Made by a program: the position numbers and the translations under genes
Shown here: positions 1 to 8,718 of the stretch, in pieces
Position numbering within the stretch: position 1 is the first letter of the stretch
Layout of the letters: each line of letters starts with the position of its first letter
From: Pseudomonas sp. BN102
GTDB lineage: Bacteria; Pseudomonadota; Gammaproteobacteria; Pseudomonadales; Pseudomonadaceae
Length of the DNA stretch: 64,000 nt
Direction: 5' to 3'
Assembly (NCBI RefSeq): GCF_029871245.1
Contig: NZ_SSON01000077.1
Span: forward strand, 238,204 to 302,203
The notes under the pieces: model-generated
Database searches by the model: none
What the model was told of the DNA's origin: nothing
The model's input: the letters and a program-made list of their open reading frames with translations, nothing else

Positions 1-52
1 AAGCCAGCGCCGCGGCGACGTCGGCGTTGGTGAAGAAACGGACAGATTGCAT
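1..52 (-). CDS. 5' end of an unidentified gene, cut by the window edge
   Basis: Only the first 17 codons are inside the window (MQSVRFFTNADVAAALA). The start is supported by a good Shine-Dalgarno sequence (AAGGAG about six bases before the ATG) and by the same orientation as the upstream livF, which ends 85 bases earlier. The N-terminus resembles ornithine cyclodeaminase-like proteins, which often begin with a short strand and an 'ADVAALL'-type helix. I recall such a gene beside this transporter in P. aeruginosa, but 17 residues cannot prove it. It may be the last gene of the liv operon or have its own promoter. Confidence 0.5.
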   Translation of the reverse strand, partial: MQSVRFFTNADVAAALA

Positions 53-103
53 ATCGAGCTCCTTGGCAGGACCGAGGGCTGGGCAAACCACCCTCACCCC
101 CGG

Positions 104-126
104 CCCCTCTCCCAGAGGGAGAGGGG
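104..126. repeat. GC-rich perfect hairpin repeat after livF
   Basis: A ten-base perfect inverted repeat (CCCCTCTCCC / GGGAGAGGGG) with a three-base loop lies just after the livF stop. The surrounding text (ccctcacccccggcccctct) matches a dispersed repeat found in many proteobacterial intergenic regions. No T-tract follows on the minus strand, so it is not a classical terminator, but it could pause or partly terminate transcription between livF and the next gene. Confidence 0.6.
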
Positions 127-137
127 AGGAACAGCAG

Positions 138-854
138 TCAGTGACCGCCGAGGTAGGCGTTGCGGACGTCCTGGTTGCCCAGCAGTTCCTCGCCCGTGCC
201 GCTCATGCGGATTTCCCCGGTGACCATCACGTAGGCGCGGTCGGAGAGCTTCAGCGCATGGTTGGCGTTCTGCTCGACGAGGAAGATGGTCATGCCGGTC
301 TGCGCCAGCTCCCGCAGGGTCTGGAAGATCTGCTTGACCACGATGGGCGCGAGACCCAGGGACGGCTCGTCGAGCAGCAGCAGCTTGGGCCGGCTCATCA
401 GCGCGCGGGCGATGGCGAGCATCTGCTGCTCGCCGCCGGACATGGTCATGGCGCGCTGGTTGCGCCGCTCCTTGAGGCGCGGGAACAGCTCGAACATGCG
501 TTGCATGTCTTCGTCGGCATGGTCCATGCCGATGGGGATGGTGCCCATCAGCAGGTTTTCCTCCACGCTCATGTCGGGGAACACCCGGCGCCCTTCCGGC
601 GACTGGGCGACGCCGTTGGAGGCGACGTAGTCCGCGGAGCGGTGGGTGATGTCGGTGCCGTGATAGACGATCTGCCCGGCCGCCGCGCGCGGCTGGCCGA
701 AGATCGACATCAAGAGGGTCGACTTGCCCGCACCGTTGGAGCCGATCAGGCTCACCGTCTCGCCTTCGTCGATGTGCAGGCTGACTTTCTTCAGGGCCTG
801 GATGGGGCCGTAGAAGACGTCGACATCCTTGAACTCCAGGAGGGGCGCGCTCAT
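138..854 (-). CDS. livF: LivF-type ABC transporter ATPase
   Basis: Second ATPase of a branched-chain/hydrophobic amino acid uptake ABC transporter; it energises import through LivH/LivM at the inner membrane. The 238-residue protein has the usual LivF length. Walker A is GSNGAGKST (38-46), the signature is MSGGEQQ (138-144) and Walker B LLLLDE (158-163) is followed by PSLGLAP, typical of LivF. The ATG overlaps the livG stop by four bases (ATGA), so the two are translationally coupled; a GAGGAGG Shine-Dalgarno lies just upstream. Substrate cannot be read from the ATPase. In P. aeruginosa the matching genes are, from memory, the PA4909-PA4913 transporter rather than braCDEFG. Confidence 0.93.
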   Translation of the reverse strand: MSAPLLEFKDVDVFYGPIQALKKVSLHIDEGETVSLIGSNGAGKSTLLMSIFGQPRAAAGQIVYHGTDITHRSADYVASNGVAQSPEGRRVFPDMSVEENLLMGTIPIGMDHADEDMQRMFELFPRLKERRNQRAMTMSGGEQQMLAIARALMSRPKLLLLDEPSLGLAPIVVKQIFQTLRELAQTGMTIFLVEQNANHALKLSDRAYVMVTGEIRMSGTGEELLGNQDVRNAYLGGH

Positions 855-1723
855 GCCACTTCCTCCTCTTCGGCGCCAAGGTAGGCGGCGATTACCTTGG
901 GATCGTGGCGGATCGCGTGGGGATTGCCCTCGGCGATCACTTCGCCGTGGTCCAGCACCACGATGTAGTCGGAAATGCTCATCACCATGCCCATGTCGTG
1001 TTCGATCAGCAGTACGGTCTGGTCGTGTTCGTCGCGCAGCTTGCGGATGATCCGGCTGAGCGCCTCGGTTTCAGCGGGGTTGAGGCCGGCGGCCGGTTCG
1101 TCCAGGCAGATCAGTTGCGGCCGGGTGCACATGGCGCGGGCGATCTCCAGACGGCGCTGCTGGCCGTAGGAAAGTTCGCCGGCCAGGCGGTTGGCGCAGT
1201 CCACCAGGTCCACCACCTCCAGCCAGTAGAAAGCGTGGTTCAGCGCGTCCTCCTCGGCCCTGCGGAAGCCCGGGGTGTTGAACACGCCGGCCAGCAGGTT
1301 GCGGTTGACCCACATGTGCTGGGCCACCAGCAGGTTCTCCACCACCGACATCTCCCGGAACAGGCGGATGTTCTGGAAGGTGCGCGCAAGACCTACGCGG
1401 TTCACCAGGTGGGTGCCGCCGAACATCTTGTAGTGCAGGCGGCTGGCGAACTGCGCGGGCCGAACGAAGTCGGTCGGCTGGAAGGGCTCGCCGAGCACCT
1501 TGATGATGTCGGTGCTGGTCTCGCGGGTGTTGAGCTGGATGCGCCCGCCGGTGGCCTTGTAGAAACCGGTCAGGCAGTTGAACACGGTGGTCTTGCCCGC
1601 GCCGTTGGGGCCGATCAGCGCGGAGATGGAGCCGCGCTTGATCTTCAGGCTGACGTCATTGAGCGCCTTGATGCCGCCGAAGTGCATCATCAGGTGCTCG
1701 ACGCTGAGGATGTATTCGCTCAT
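851..1723 (-). CDS. livG: LivG-type ABC transporter ATPase
   Basis: First ATPase of the same importer. Walker A is GPNGAGKTT (38-46), the signature region LSYGQQ (184-189) and Walker B LICLDEP (204-210), followed by AAGLNPAE, a LivG hallmark. At 290 residues it is longer than E. coli LivG (255); the extra residues sit at about 61-105, after the first helix, a known variation in this subfamily. The start overlaps the livM stop (ATGA) and is preceded by AAAGGAG. Function as a heterodimer with LivF is inferred from the family and the five-gene operon. Confidence 0.93.
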   Translation of the reverse strand: MSEYILSVEHLMMHFGGIKALNDVSLKIKRGSISALIGPNGAGKTTVFNCLTGFYKATGGRIQLNTRETSTDIIKVLGEPFQPTDFVRPAQFASRLHYKMFGGTHLVNRVGLARTFQNIRLFREMSVVENLLVAQHMWVNRNLLAGVFNTPGFRRAEEDALNHAFYWLEVVDLVDCANRLAGELSYGQQRRLEIARAMCTRPQLICLDEPAAGLNPAETEALSRIIRKLRDEHDQTVLLIEHDMGMVMSISDYIVVLDHGEVIAEGNPHAIRHDPKVIAAYLGAEEEEVA

Positions 1724-3006
1724 GGCGCGACTCCTTTACGCGGGGTGAAGCCGCTGCGGCTGATGCGGATCAGCCCGCGCGGCCGCCAGATCATCATCAG
1801 CACCATGAGGATGCCGAACAGCAGCACGCGGTAGTCGGCGAAGGCGCGCAGCAGCTCCGGGGCGACGGTGAGGACGAAGGCGGCGATCACCACCCCGACG
1901 GTCGAGCCCATGCCGCCGAGCACGACGATGGCGAGGATCAGCGCCGACTCGAAGAAGGTGAAGGACGAGGGGTTGACGAAGCCCTGGTAGCTGGCGAAGA
2001 ACACCCCGGCCAGGCCGGCGGTGGAGGCCCCCAGCATGAACGCCGAGAGCTTCACCAGCACATGGTTCAGGCCCATGGCACGGCAGGCGATTTCGTCCTC
2101 GCGCAGCGCTTCCCAGGCGCGCCCGACCGGCATGCGGGTCAGCCGGTGCTTGACGTAGAGCACCAGCATCACCACCAGGAACAGCACCACGTAAATGAAC
2201 AGGAACTTCAGGTTGGGGTTGTAGGCGATGCCGAAGAACTCGTGGAAGGGCACCCCGCCCTCTTTGGCCCGCCGGCCCAGCTCGAGGCCGAAGAACGTCG
2301 GCGAGGGCACCGACATGCCGTTCGGGCCGCCGGTGAAGTCCAGCCAGTTGTTGAGGATCAGGCGGATGATCTCGCCGAAGCCCAGGGTGACAATGGCCAG
2401 GTAGTCACCGTGCATGCGCAGCACCGGGAAGCCGAGCAGCGCACCGGCCATCGCCGCAATCAGCGGCGACAGCGGCAGCACCGACCAGAAGCCCAGGCCC
2501 AGGTACTCGTAGCCGAGCGCCAGGCCGTAGGCGCCGATGGCATAGAAAGCCACGTAGCCGAGGTCGAGCAGGCCGGCGAGACCCACCACGATATTCAGGC
2601 CGAGGCCCAGCAGCACGTAGATCAGCCCGAGGATGACCACGGTGAGCAGGTACTTGCCGGCGAAGAGCGGGAAAATCACCGCGGCGAGCATGATCAGCGG
2701 AATGATCCAGCGCAGCCGGGTCTTGTAGTCGGGCGCGCGCACGTGGACGCCGGAGCTGGCGCTCTCGAAGCGCTGTATCAGCAGCTCGCCGCGGGCGGTC
2801 TGCAGGTACAGGCTCAGGGCGAAGCGGCCGAGCATGACGACGCCGATCATCGCGCCGACCCGCTTGAACTCCAGGTTGAAGCTGTAGCCGTCGAGGACCA
2901 CGCCGACGATGGGGCCGAACACGATCAGCGCCAGCAGGCCGGCGAGCACCGCATCCAGCAGGCCTTTTTTGATATCGATGGATTTGCTTGCGATAGCCGA
3001 GGACAT
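1720..3006 (-). CDS. livM: LivM-type ABC transporter permease
   Basis: Inner-membrane permease, about 428 residues, the size of Pseudomonas BraE/LivM. The chosen ATG gives MSSAIASKSIDIKKGLLDAV and lies two bases after the livH stop (TAA GC ATG) with GAAGGTG upstream; the open frame extends further but that stretch is the tail of livH in another frame. Many hydrophobic segments are visible, with the family motif VGLAGLLDLGYVAFYAIGAY in the middle, GPNGMSVPSP, and the EAA-like loop MPVGRAWEALREDEIACRAMGL towards the C-terminus that docks on the ATPases. The first ~100 residues form an N-terminal extension with two membrane segments before the conserved core, as in BraE. Confidence 0.92.
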   Translation of the reverse strand: MSSAIASKSIDIKKGLLDAVLAGLLALIVFGPIVGVVLDGYSFNLEFKRVGAMIGVVMLGRFALSLYLQTARGELLIQRFESASSGVHVRAPDYKTRLRWIIPLIMLAAVIFPLFAGKYLLTVVILGLIYVLLGLGLNIVVGLAGLLDLGYVAFYAIGAYGLALGYEYLGLGFWSVLPLSPLIAAMAGALLGFPVLRMHGDYLAIVTLGFGEIIRLILNNWLDFTGGPNGMSVPSPTFFGLELGRRAKEGGVPFHEFFGIAYNPNLKFLFIYVVLFLVVMLVLYVKHRLTRMPVGRAWEALREDEIACRAMGLNHVLVKLSAFMLGASTAGLAGVFFASYQGFVNPSSFTFFESALILAIVVLGGMGSTVGVVIAAFVLTVAPELLRAFADYRVLLFGILMVLMMIWRPRGLIRISRSGFTPRKGVAP

Positions 3007-3008
3007 GC

Positions 3009-3923
<915 letters not shown>

Positions 3924-4075
3924 CACTCAGTCTCGTCTTTTGGGGGACCGACCTTGGGTTCGGTCGGCCTCCGCGAGTGGAATCAGACGGGCACCACTGA
4001 ATTACCGTGTCAAATCGGGTGCTTCCACACCCGGCTCAAGCAGAAAAGGACTTCAGCAGTTTCCCGGAATGCACC

Positions 4076-4108
4076 GACCGGCCAGATGCGGGTGGCATCT
4101 GGCCGGTC
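4076..4108 (-). other. Strong hairpin between livK and livH
   Basis: A 14-base perfect inverted repeat (GACCGGCCAGATGC / GCATCTGGCCGGTC) with a five-base loop. There is no U-tract on either strand. In the livK-to-livH transcript it would form a very stable stem, of the kind known to stabilise the upstream binding-protein message or reduce read-through in periplasmic binding protein operons. A shorter stem (CGGGTG/CACCCG, 4016-4033) and a six-base dyad at 3948-3967 follow downstream. Confidence 0.6.
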
Positions 4109-4121
4109 AGCCGAGTCAAGA

Positions 4122-4153
4122 GCCTGTTCACGACCCCTCGATCGTGAGCAGGT
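4122..4153. repeat. Imperfect palindromic repeat
   Basis: CCTGTTCACGA and TCGTGAGCAGG form an imperfect stem (one A-C mismatch) around an eight-base centre. The same motif (AGCCTGCTCACGA...TCGTGAGC) recurs between queG and orn near 51,270-51,291, so this is probably a dispersed intergenic repeat of this genome. Confidence 0.45.
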
Positions 4154-4159
4154 TCTAAA

Positions 4160-4189
4160 GGTTCGCGGCCCTTACGGGTCACGCGAACC
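4160..4189 (-). terminator. Hairpin directly after livK (attenuator/terminator)
   Basis: GGTTCGCG...CGCGAACC gives an eight-base stem, with inner pairing GCCC/GGGT across a short loop. It begins five bases after the livK stop. On the minus strand it is followed by tttagaacc, with only three T, so termination is likely partial and some transcription should continue into livHMGF. Confidence 0.5.
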
Positions 4190-4194
4190 GGCCA

Positions 4195-5316
4195 TCACTG
4201 CTGGGCGTACTTACCCTTGTCGTCCCACTCGTAGATCACGTAGTCGGAGACCTTCAGGTCGCCCTTGGCATCCCACTCCTTCTTGCCCATTACGGTTTGC
4301 ACCGGATGGCTCTTCAGCCATTCGGAAGCCTTGGCCGGATCGTTGGAACCGGCGCCATTGAAGCCGGCAGCCAGGGCCTGCAGGGTGGCGTAGGCATAGA
4401 GCGTGTAGCCTTCGGGCTCAAAGCCGCCAGCGCGGAACTTCTCGATCACTGCCTTGCCGTCCGGGATCTTGCGCGGGTCGGCGCCAAAGGTCATCTGTAC
4501 ACCTTTGGTGTACTGCGGGCCACCGGCGGTGGTGACCAGTTCGTCGGTGACGATGCCGTCGCCAGAGAGGAACACGGCGGTCAGGCCCTGCTCGCGCATC
4601 TGGCGGACCAGCGGGCCGGCTTCCGGGTGCAGGCCGCCGAAGTAGACGACCTCGGCACCGGTGGCGCGGATCTTGGTGACCAGGGCGTTGAAGTCTTTCT
4701 CGCCGCGGGTCAGGCCTTCGTACAGGACTTCCTTCACGCCGCGCTTGGCCAGCTGCGCCTTGGTGGCGTCGGCCAGGCCCTGACCGTAGGTGTCCTTGTC
4801 GTGGATGATGGCGACCTTGGTGGCCTTGAGCTTGTCGACGATGTAGTCGCCGGCAACGATGCCCTGCTGGTCGTCACGGCCGCACATGCGGAACATGCCG
4901 GACAGGCCGCGCTCGGTCACGGCCGGGTTGGTGGAGCCGGGGGTCATGGCGATGACGCCCGCTTCGTCGTAGACCTCGGAAGCCGGGATGGTCGAGGAGG
5001 AGCAGAAGTGACCGACCACGGCGATGGCCTTGTCCTGGTCGACCAGGCGGTTGGCGACGGAGACGGCCTGCTTCGGCTCGCAGGCATCGTCAGCCTTGAC
5101 CAGCTTGATCTTCTCGCCGTTGATACCGCCGGCGGCGTTGAGGTCCTCGGCGGCCTGGGTGGCGCCGCGCCAGTATTGTTCGCCAAAGGAAGCGTTGGCG
5201 CCGGTGTGCGGCCCGGCAACGCCGATGACAACATCAGCCTGTACAACGGAAGAAACGCCCAGCGCGGTGGTAACCGCCAGAGCCAGAAAGCCTTTTCTGA
5301 AAATCTTCTGCGACAT
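4195..5316 (-). CDS. livK: Periplasmic amino-acid-binding protein, LivK/BraC family
   Basis: Periplasmic solute receptor (373 residues) that delivers ligand to LivHMGF. The first 27 residues are a Sec signal peptide (charged MSQKIFRKG, hydrophobic core, cleavage after VVQA). The mature part has the Leu/Ile/Val-binding fold: VVIGVAGPHTGANASFGEQY, the Cys pair seen in the family (DDACEPKQAV and GHFCSSSTIP), and EKDFNALVTKIRATGAEVVYFGG. An additional Cys occurs in FRMCGRDD. Start supported by AGGAG eight bases upstream. The sequence is clearly different from BraC as I remember it, so the ligand may not be Leu/Ile/Val; the neighbouring pipecolate/lysine genes make another amino acid possible. Transcription from a sigma-54 promoter is indicated just upstream. 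Confidence 0.9.
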   Translation of the reverse strand: MSQKIFRKGFLALAVTTALGVSSVVQADVVIGVAGPHTGANASFGEQYWRGATQAAEDLNAAGGINGEKIKLVKADDACEPKQAVSVANRLVDQDKAIAVVGHFCSSSTIPASEVYDEAGVIAMTPGSTNPAVTERGLSGMFRMCGRDDQQGIVAGDYIVDKLKATKVAIIHDKDTYGQGLADATKAQLAKRGVKEVLYEGLTRGEKDFNALVTKIRATGAEVVYFGGLHPEAGPLVRQMREQGLTAVFLSGDGIVTDELVTTAGGPQYTKGVQMTFGADPRKIPDGKAVIEKFRAGGFEPEGYTLYAYATLQALAAGFNGAGSNDPAKASEWLKSHPVQTVMGKKEWDAKGDLKVSDYVIYEWDDKGKYAQQ

Positions 5317-5358
5317 GGAGTTTTGCTCCTGAGGTTTTTAGGGTTAGCGCTCGTATTC

Positions 5359-5374
5359 AGCAAGTGGCGTGCCA
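5359..5374 (-). promoter_or_regulatory. Sigma-54 (RpoN) promoter of livK
   Basis: On the minus strand the sequence reads TGGCACGCCACTTGCT, an exact match to the -24/-12 consensus TGGCACG-N4-TTGCW. The -12 element is about 45 bases upstream of the livK ATG, leaving room for a start site and a short leader with the AGGAG ribosome site. Sigma-54 promoters need an activator bound upstream; a candidate NtrC site lies at 5552-5568. Confidence 0.8.
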
Positions 5375-5709
5375 TTAATTCTTGTAGTTGCTCCGCGCCC
5401 TGAAAGGCCTTTCCCACCTCCTTTTTTCTTATTTTTATTCTTATGAATCAATAACTTCCAAATCGATTCAATAATCCCGCAGGCGTGCCTGCAACCCGCC
5501 TGGCATCAGCATGCCAGCACGGTTGGTAACAATAGCCCCACGGTACCTCTTTGCACATCACTGGTGCGCGAAATTTCCCACAGCGCACTGTTACCGCCCT
5601 ACCCTCGTCCCCTCCATCCTGCAAGAAAGAACCCCATGCTTCAAAGCTGTGCAGTGCAATTTTTTCGCGACATGCATCACGCCCTCAAACACTGTTCGTA
5701 GGATGCGGT
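5375..5709. other. livK upstream control region (no gene)
   Basis: This is most of the 393-base gap between the amaA stop and the livK start. Besides the sigma-54 promoter and the NtrC-like site it contains a perfect seven-base dyad CTGGCAT/ATGCCAG (5500-5517), an AT-rich stretch (5420-5475) suitable for DNA bending, and no obvious terminator for amaA. Small open frames on the plus strand here lack ribosome sites and are judged spurious. Confidence 0.55.
5552..5568. promoter_or_regulatory. Candidate NtrC-type enhancer site
   Basis: TGCACATCACTGGTGCG matches the NtrC palindrome TGCACY-N5-GGTGCA at all but the outermost and one inner base, comparable to functional E. coli glnA sites as I remember them. 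It is centred about 190 bases upstream of the -24 element, a normal enhancer distance. A half-site-like GCGCACTGTTACCG lies at about 5584. Role inferred from motif and position only. Confidence 0.5.
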
Positions 5710-6993
5710 CTAGATCACGACCCGCAGACATTGCCCCGCGTGATACAGCGAAAATCCAGCCTCGTAGAGCGAGCTTCTGAGCCCCGGCGCCGCCACCGCC
5801 CGCATGGGCTGGAATGGCATGGGCAGCACCTCTGCATCACCGCTCAGGAGGTACTCGGCAAACGCCTTGCCCACCACGCTGCCGGTGGTCACCCCGCGTC
5901 CGTTGTAACCGGTGAAGGCCAGCAGGCCGGGCGCCGGTTCGTAAAGGCGCATCAGGTGGTCAGGGGTGAAATCGATGCGGCCGGTCCAGGTGAACTCCCA
6001 GTCCAGCTTGCCGAGATACGGGAAGTAGTGGCGCTGTATGCGGTCGGCCCAGGCGCGCAGGAACCAGGCCGGCTTACGCGAGCCGTCGCCCAGGCTGCCA
6101 AGCAGCAGGCGGCCATCGGCGTCGCGGCGGATGCTGCTGAGCACCTGGCGGGTGTCCCACGAGCCCTGCCCGCCCGGCAGGATGCGCGCGGCGGCCTCGC
6201 CCGATAGGGGCGTGGACGCCACCTGGTAGTAGTAACCGGGGAAGAAGTGACGACGCAGCTCGGTCCACTCGCCCTCGGTGTAGGCGTTGGAGGCAATCAC
6301 CACCTGGGGCGCGATGGCCGCGCCATGTTCGCTGATCACGCACCAGTCGGCGCCCTGGCGCTCCAGCCGCAGCACGGGCGAATGTTCGAAGAGCTGGCCG
6401 CCCAGGTATTTCACGGCGCGGGCCAGGCCACGGGTATAGCCCATGGGGTTGAGAGTGCCGGCGCGGCGGTCGAGCAACGCGGCGGCGATCCGGTCGGTGC
6501 CGGTAGCTTCGCGGCAGGCGGCGCCGGTCAGCAGCTCGACCGGCGCACCACGGCGCTGCCACTGCTCGCAGCGGCTGGCGAGGTCGGCCTGGCCACGGGC
6601 GTTGTGAGCCATGTGCAGGGTGCCTTCGCGGCGCAGCTGGCAGTCGATGTCGTAACGGTCGACCAGGGAGAACACCAGCGATGGCGCGGCCCCCAGGGTC
6701 CGATTGAGTCGCTCGCCAGCCTGGCGGCCAAGGCCGGCCTCGATCTCGTCCGGCGGTATCCACATGCCGGCGTTGACCAGCCCGACATTGCGCCCGGAAC
6801 CGCCGTGCCCGGCGGTGTGGGCTTCGAGCAGGCACACGCGCTTGCCGGCCTCCAGCAGGTGCAGGGCGGCGGAGAGGCCGGTGAAACCGGCCCCGATCAC
6901 GCACACATCGACTTTGACCTCGCCGTGCAGCACGGGGCTTTCCGGCAGTTCGGGCGTCAGATATTCCCAGAGGCATTCCTGGCGCAGGGTCAT
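5710..6993 (-). CDS. amaA: L-pipecolate oxidase (FAD-dependent)
   Basis: Flavoprotein of the DadA/GlpO oxidoreductase class, 427 residues, the length of P. putida AmaA. It oxidises L-pipecolate to piperideine-6-carboxylate, feeding the D-lysine/pipecolate branch of lysine catabolism. The dinucleotide-binding motif VDVCVIGAGFTGLSAALHL is at 28-46 (GAGFTG 34-39), and the C-terminal FAD-contact segment FTGYNGRGVTTGSVVGK is near residue 370. The start follows an AAGGA ribosome site. The gene is 28 bases downstream of amaB, so both are one operon. Identification rests on resemblance plus the amaB and amaR neighbours; a generic D-amino-acid dehydrogenase is the alternative. Confidence 0.85.
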   Translation of the reverse strand: MTLRQECLWEYLTPELPESPVLHGEVKVDVCVIGAGFTGLSAALHLLEAGKRVCLLEAHTAGHGGSGRNVGLVNAGMWIPPDEIEAGLGRQAGERLNRTLGAAPSLVFSLVDRYDIDCQLRREGTLHMAHNARGQADLASRCEQWQRRGAPVELLTGAACREATGTDRIAAALLDRRAGTLNPMGYTRGLARAVKYLGGQLFEHSPVLRLERQGADWCVISEHGAAIAPQVVIASNAYTEGEWTELRRHFFPGYYYQVASTPLSGEAAARILPGGQGSWDTRQVLSSIRRDADGRLLLGSLGDGSRKPAWFLRAWADRIQRHYFPYLGKLDWEFTWTGRIDFTPDHLMRLYEPAPGLLAFTGYNGRGVTTGSVVGKAFAEYLLSGDAEVLPMPFQPMRAVAAPGLRSSLYEAGFSLYHAGQCLRVVI

Positions 6994-7021
6994 GGGGTCA
7001 ATCCTTAGGGCCGGAACCCGC

Positions 7022-8512
7022 TCAGTCGAAGGTGATGCCCTGGGCCAGCGGCAGCTCGTGGGAATAGTTCACGGTGTTGGTCTGGCGGCGCATGTAGGCC
7101 TTCCAGGCATCCGAGCCGGACTCGCGGCCGCCGCCGGTTTCCTTCTCGCCGCCGAAGGCACCGCCGATCTCGGCGCCGCTGGGGCCGATATTGACGTTGG
7201 CGATACCGCAATCGCTGCCCACCGCCGACTGGAACAGCTCAGCCTCGCGCACGTCGGTGGTGAACAGGCAGGAGGACAGCCCCTGGGGAACCGCGTTGTT
7301 CAGGCGGATGGCCTCGGCGAAATCGCTGTAGCCGACCACGTAGAGGATGGGCGCGAAGGTCTCGTGGCAGACCACGGCGCTCTGCCCCGGCATTTCGACT
7401 ATGGCCGGCGACACGTAGTAGGCGCTGGGGAACTGCGCGGCCAGCTGGCGCTCGCCGCCGAAGACCTTGCCGCCTTCGCCGCGGGCCTGTTCCAGCGCGC
7501 GCTGCATGGCGTCGAAGCTCTGCTGGTCGATCAGCGGGCCGACCAGGTTGCCCTCCAGCGGATGACCGATGCGCACCTTGGCGTAGGCGGCCTTGAGGCG
7601 CTCGACGATCTCGGCCTTCACCGATTCGTGGGCGATTAGCCGGCGCAGGGTGGTGCAGCGCTGGCCGGCGGTACCGACGGCGCTGAAGAGAATGGCGCGC
7701 ACGGCCAGGTCGAGGTCGGCGCTGGGGGCGAGGATCATGGCGTTGTTGCCTCCCAGCTCCAGCACGCTGCGGCCGAAGCGCGCCGCCACCTTGGGACCGA
7801 CTTCGCGGCCCATGCGGGTGCTGCCGGTGGCGCTGACCAGGGCCACGCGCGAATCGTCCACCAGGGCTTCGCCAGCCTCGCGTGCGCCGATCACCACCTG
7901 GCTGAGATGCGCCGGCGCGTCGCTGAAATTCTTCGCCACGCGCTCGAACAGCGCCTGGCAGGCCAGGGCAGTGAGCGGGGTCTTCTCGGACGGTTTCCAC
8001 ACCACCGGGTTGCCGCAGACCAGAGCCAGCGCGGCGTTCCAGGACCAGACCGCGACCGGGAAGTTGAAGGCGCTGATCACGCCGACCACGCCCAGCGGGT
8101 GCCAGGTCTCGCGCATGTGGTGGCCGGGGCGCTCGGAGGCGATGGTCAGGCCGTAGAGCTGGCGCGACAGGCCGACGGCGAAGTCGCAGATATCGATCAT
8201 TTCCTGCACTTCACCCAGGCCTTCCTGGGTGATTTTGCCGGCTTCCCAGGACACCAGTTCGCCCAGTTCCGCCTTGTGCTGGCGCAGCACTTCGCCGAAC
8301 TGGCGGATCAGTTCGCCACGGCGTGGCGCCGGTACCTTGCGCCAGGCGACGAAGGAATCAAAGGCGCGGGCGATTTTCTGTTCCACCTCGGCGCGGCCTT
8401 CCAGGCGCACGGTGCCGATGCGGCTGCCGTCGATGGGCGAATGGACGGCGTGCTCGCCCTGCTGGTAGAGGGATGAATCGACACCGAGGCGGTCAAGCAG
8501 TGCGGCAACCAT
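7022..8512 (-). CDS. amaB: Piperideine-6-carboxylate / 2-aminoadipate semialdehyde dehydrogenase
   Basis: NAD(P)-dependent aldehyde dehydrogenase (496 residues) of the ALDH7/antiquitin type. It converts piperideine-6-carboxylate, in equilibrium with aminoadipate semialdehyde, to 2-aminoadipate. Catalytic residues are visible: Glu252 in LELGGNN and Cys286 in GQRCTT, with the cofactor loop SATGSTRMG at 227-235. The open frame extends 54 codons upstream, but MVAALLDRLGVD at 8512 has AGGAG five bases before it and matches the family N-terminus, while the extension runs through a REP hairpin. It is the first gene of the amaB-amaA operon, divergent from amaR. Confidence 0.88.
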   Translation of the reverse strand: MVAALLDRLGVDSSLYQQGEHAVHSPIDGSRIGTVRLEGRAEVEQKIARAFDSFVAWRKVPAPRRGELIRQFGEVLRQHKAELGELVSWEAGKITQEGLGEVQEMIDICDFAVGLSRQLYGLTIASERPGHHMRETWHPLGVVGVISAFNFPVAVWSWNAALALVCGNPVVWKPSEKTPLTALACQALFERVAKNFSDAPAHLSQVVIGAREAGEALVDDSRVALVSATGSTRMGREVGPKVAARFGRSVLELGGNNAMILAPSADLDLAVRAILFSAVGTAGQRCTTLRRLIAHESVKAEIVERLKAAYAKVRIGHPLEGNLVGPLIDQQSFDAMQRALEQARGEGGKVFGGERQLAAQFPSAYYVSPAIVEMPGQSAVVCHETFAPILYVVGYSDFAEAIRLNNAVPQGLSSCLFTTDVREAELFQSAVGSDCGIANVNIGPSGAEIGGAFGGEKETGGGRESGSDAWKAYMRRQTNTVNYSHELPLAQGITFD

Positions 8513-8553
8513 GGGAACTCCTGTCACAGAAAATGATGGCTCCATACCTGTAG

Positions 8554-8594
8554 GAGCGAGCTTGCTCGCGAAGCGTTCGCCAGCAAGCTCGCTC
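8554..8594. repeat. REP element between amaB and amaR
   Basis: GAGCGAGCTTGCT (8554-8566) and AGCAAGCTCGCTC (8582-8594) form a 13-base perfect inverted repeat, with CGCGAAGCG in the loop. GTAGGAGCGAGCTTGCTCGCGAA-type sequence is the classic Pseudomonas REP. It is unusual in lying between two divergent starts rather than between gene ends; it is in the amaB 5' region. Confidence 0.85.
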
Positions 8595-8667
8595 TTACCG
8601 ATCAGAGCCGAGTCGGAATGGCACCAGTAATATCCGCGAAAAGGGCTTGCCAACAAACGACCTTTCC

Positions 8668-8697
8668 GACACATATCATTCCGTTATTTCATGTATC
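8668..8697. promoter_or_regulatory. Possible AmaR (LysR-type) operator
   Basis: An AT-rich dyad GACACAT...ATGTATC (one mismatch, 16-base centre) sits 22 bases before the amaR start in the amaB/amaR divergent region. LysR regulators usually autoregulate through such T-N11-A containing dyads. The evidence is position and symmetry only. Confidence 0.3.
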
Positions 8698-8718
8698 AGC
8701 CCGTACAAGAGAAACCCG

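Noticed and set aside
5511-5780. 89-codon plus-strand frame between livK and amaA
   Set aside because: No ribosome site, overlaps the NtrC-like site and the amaA 3' end, low-complexity Pro/Thr/Arg content.
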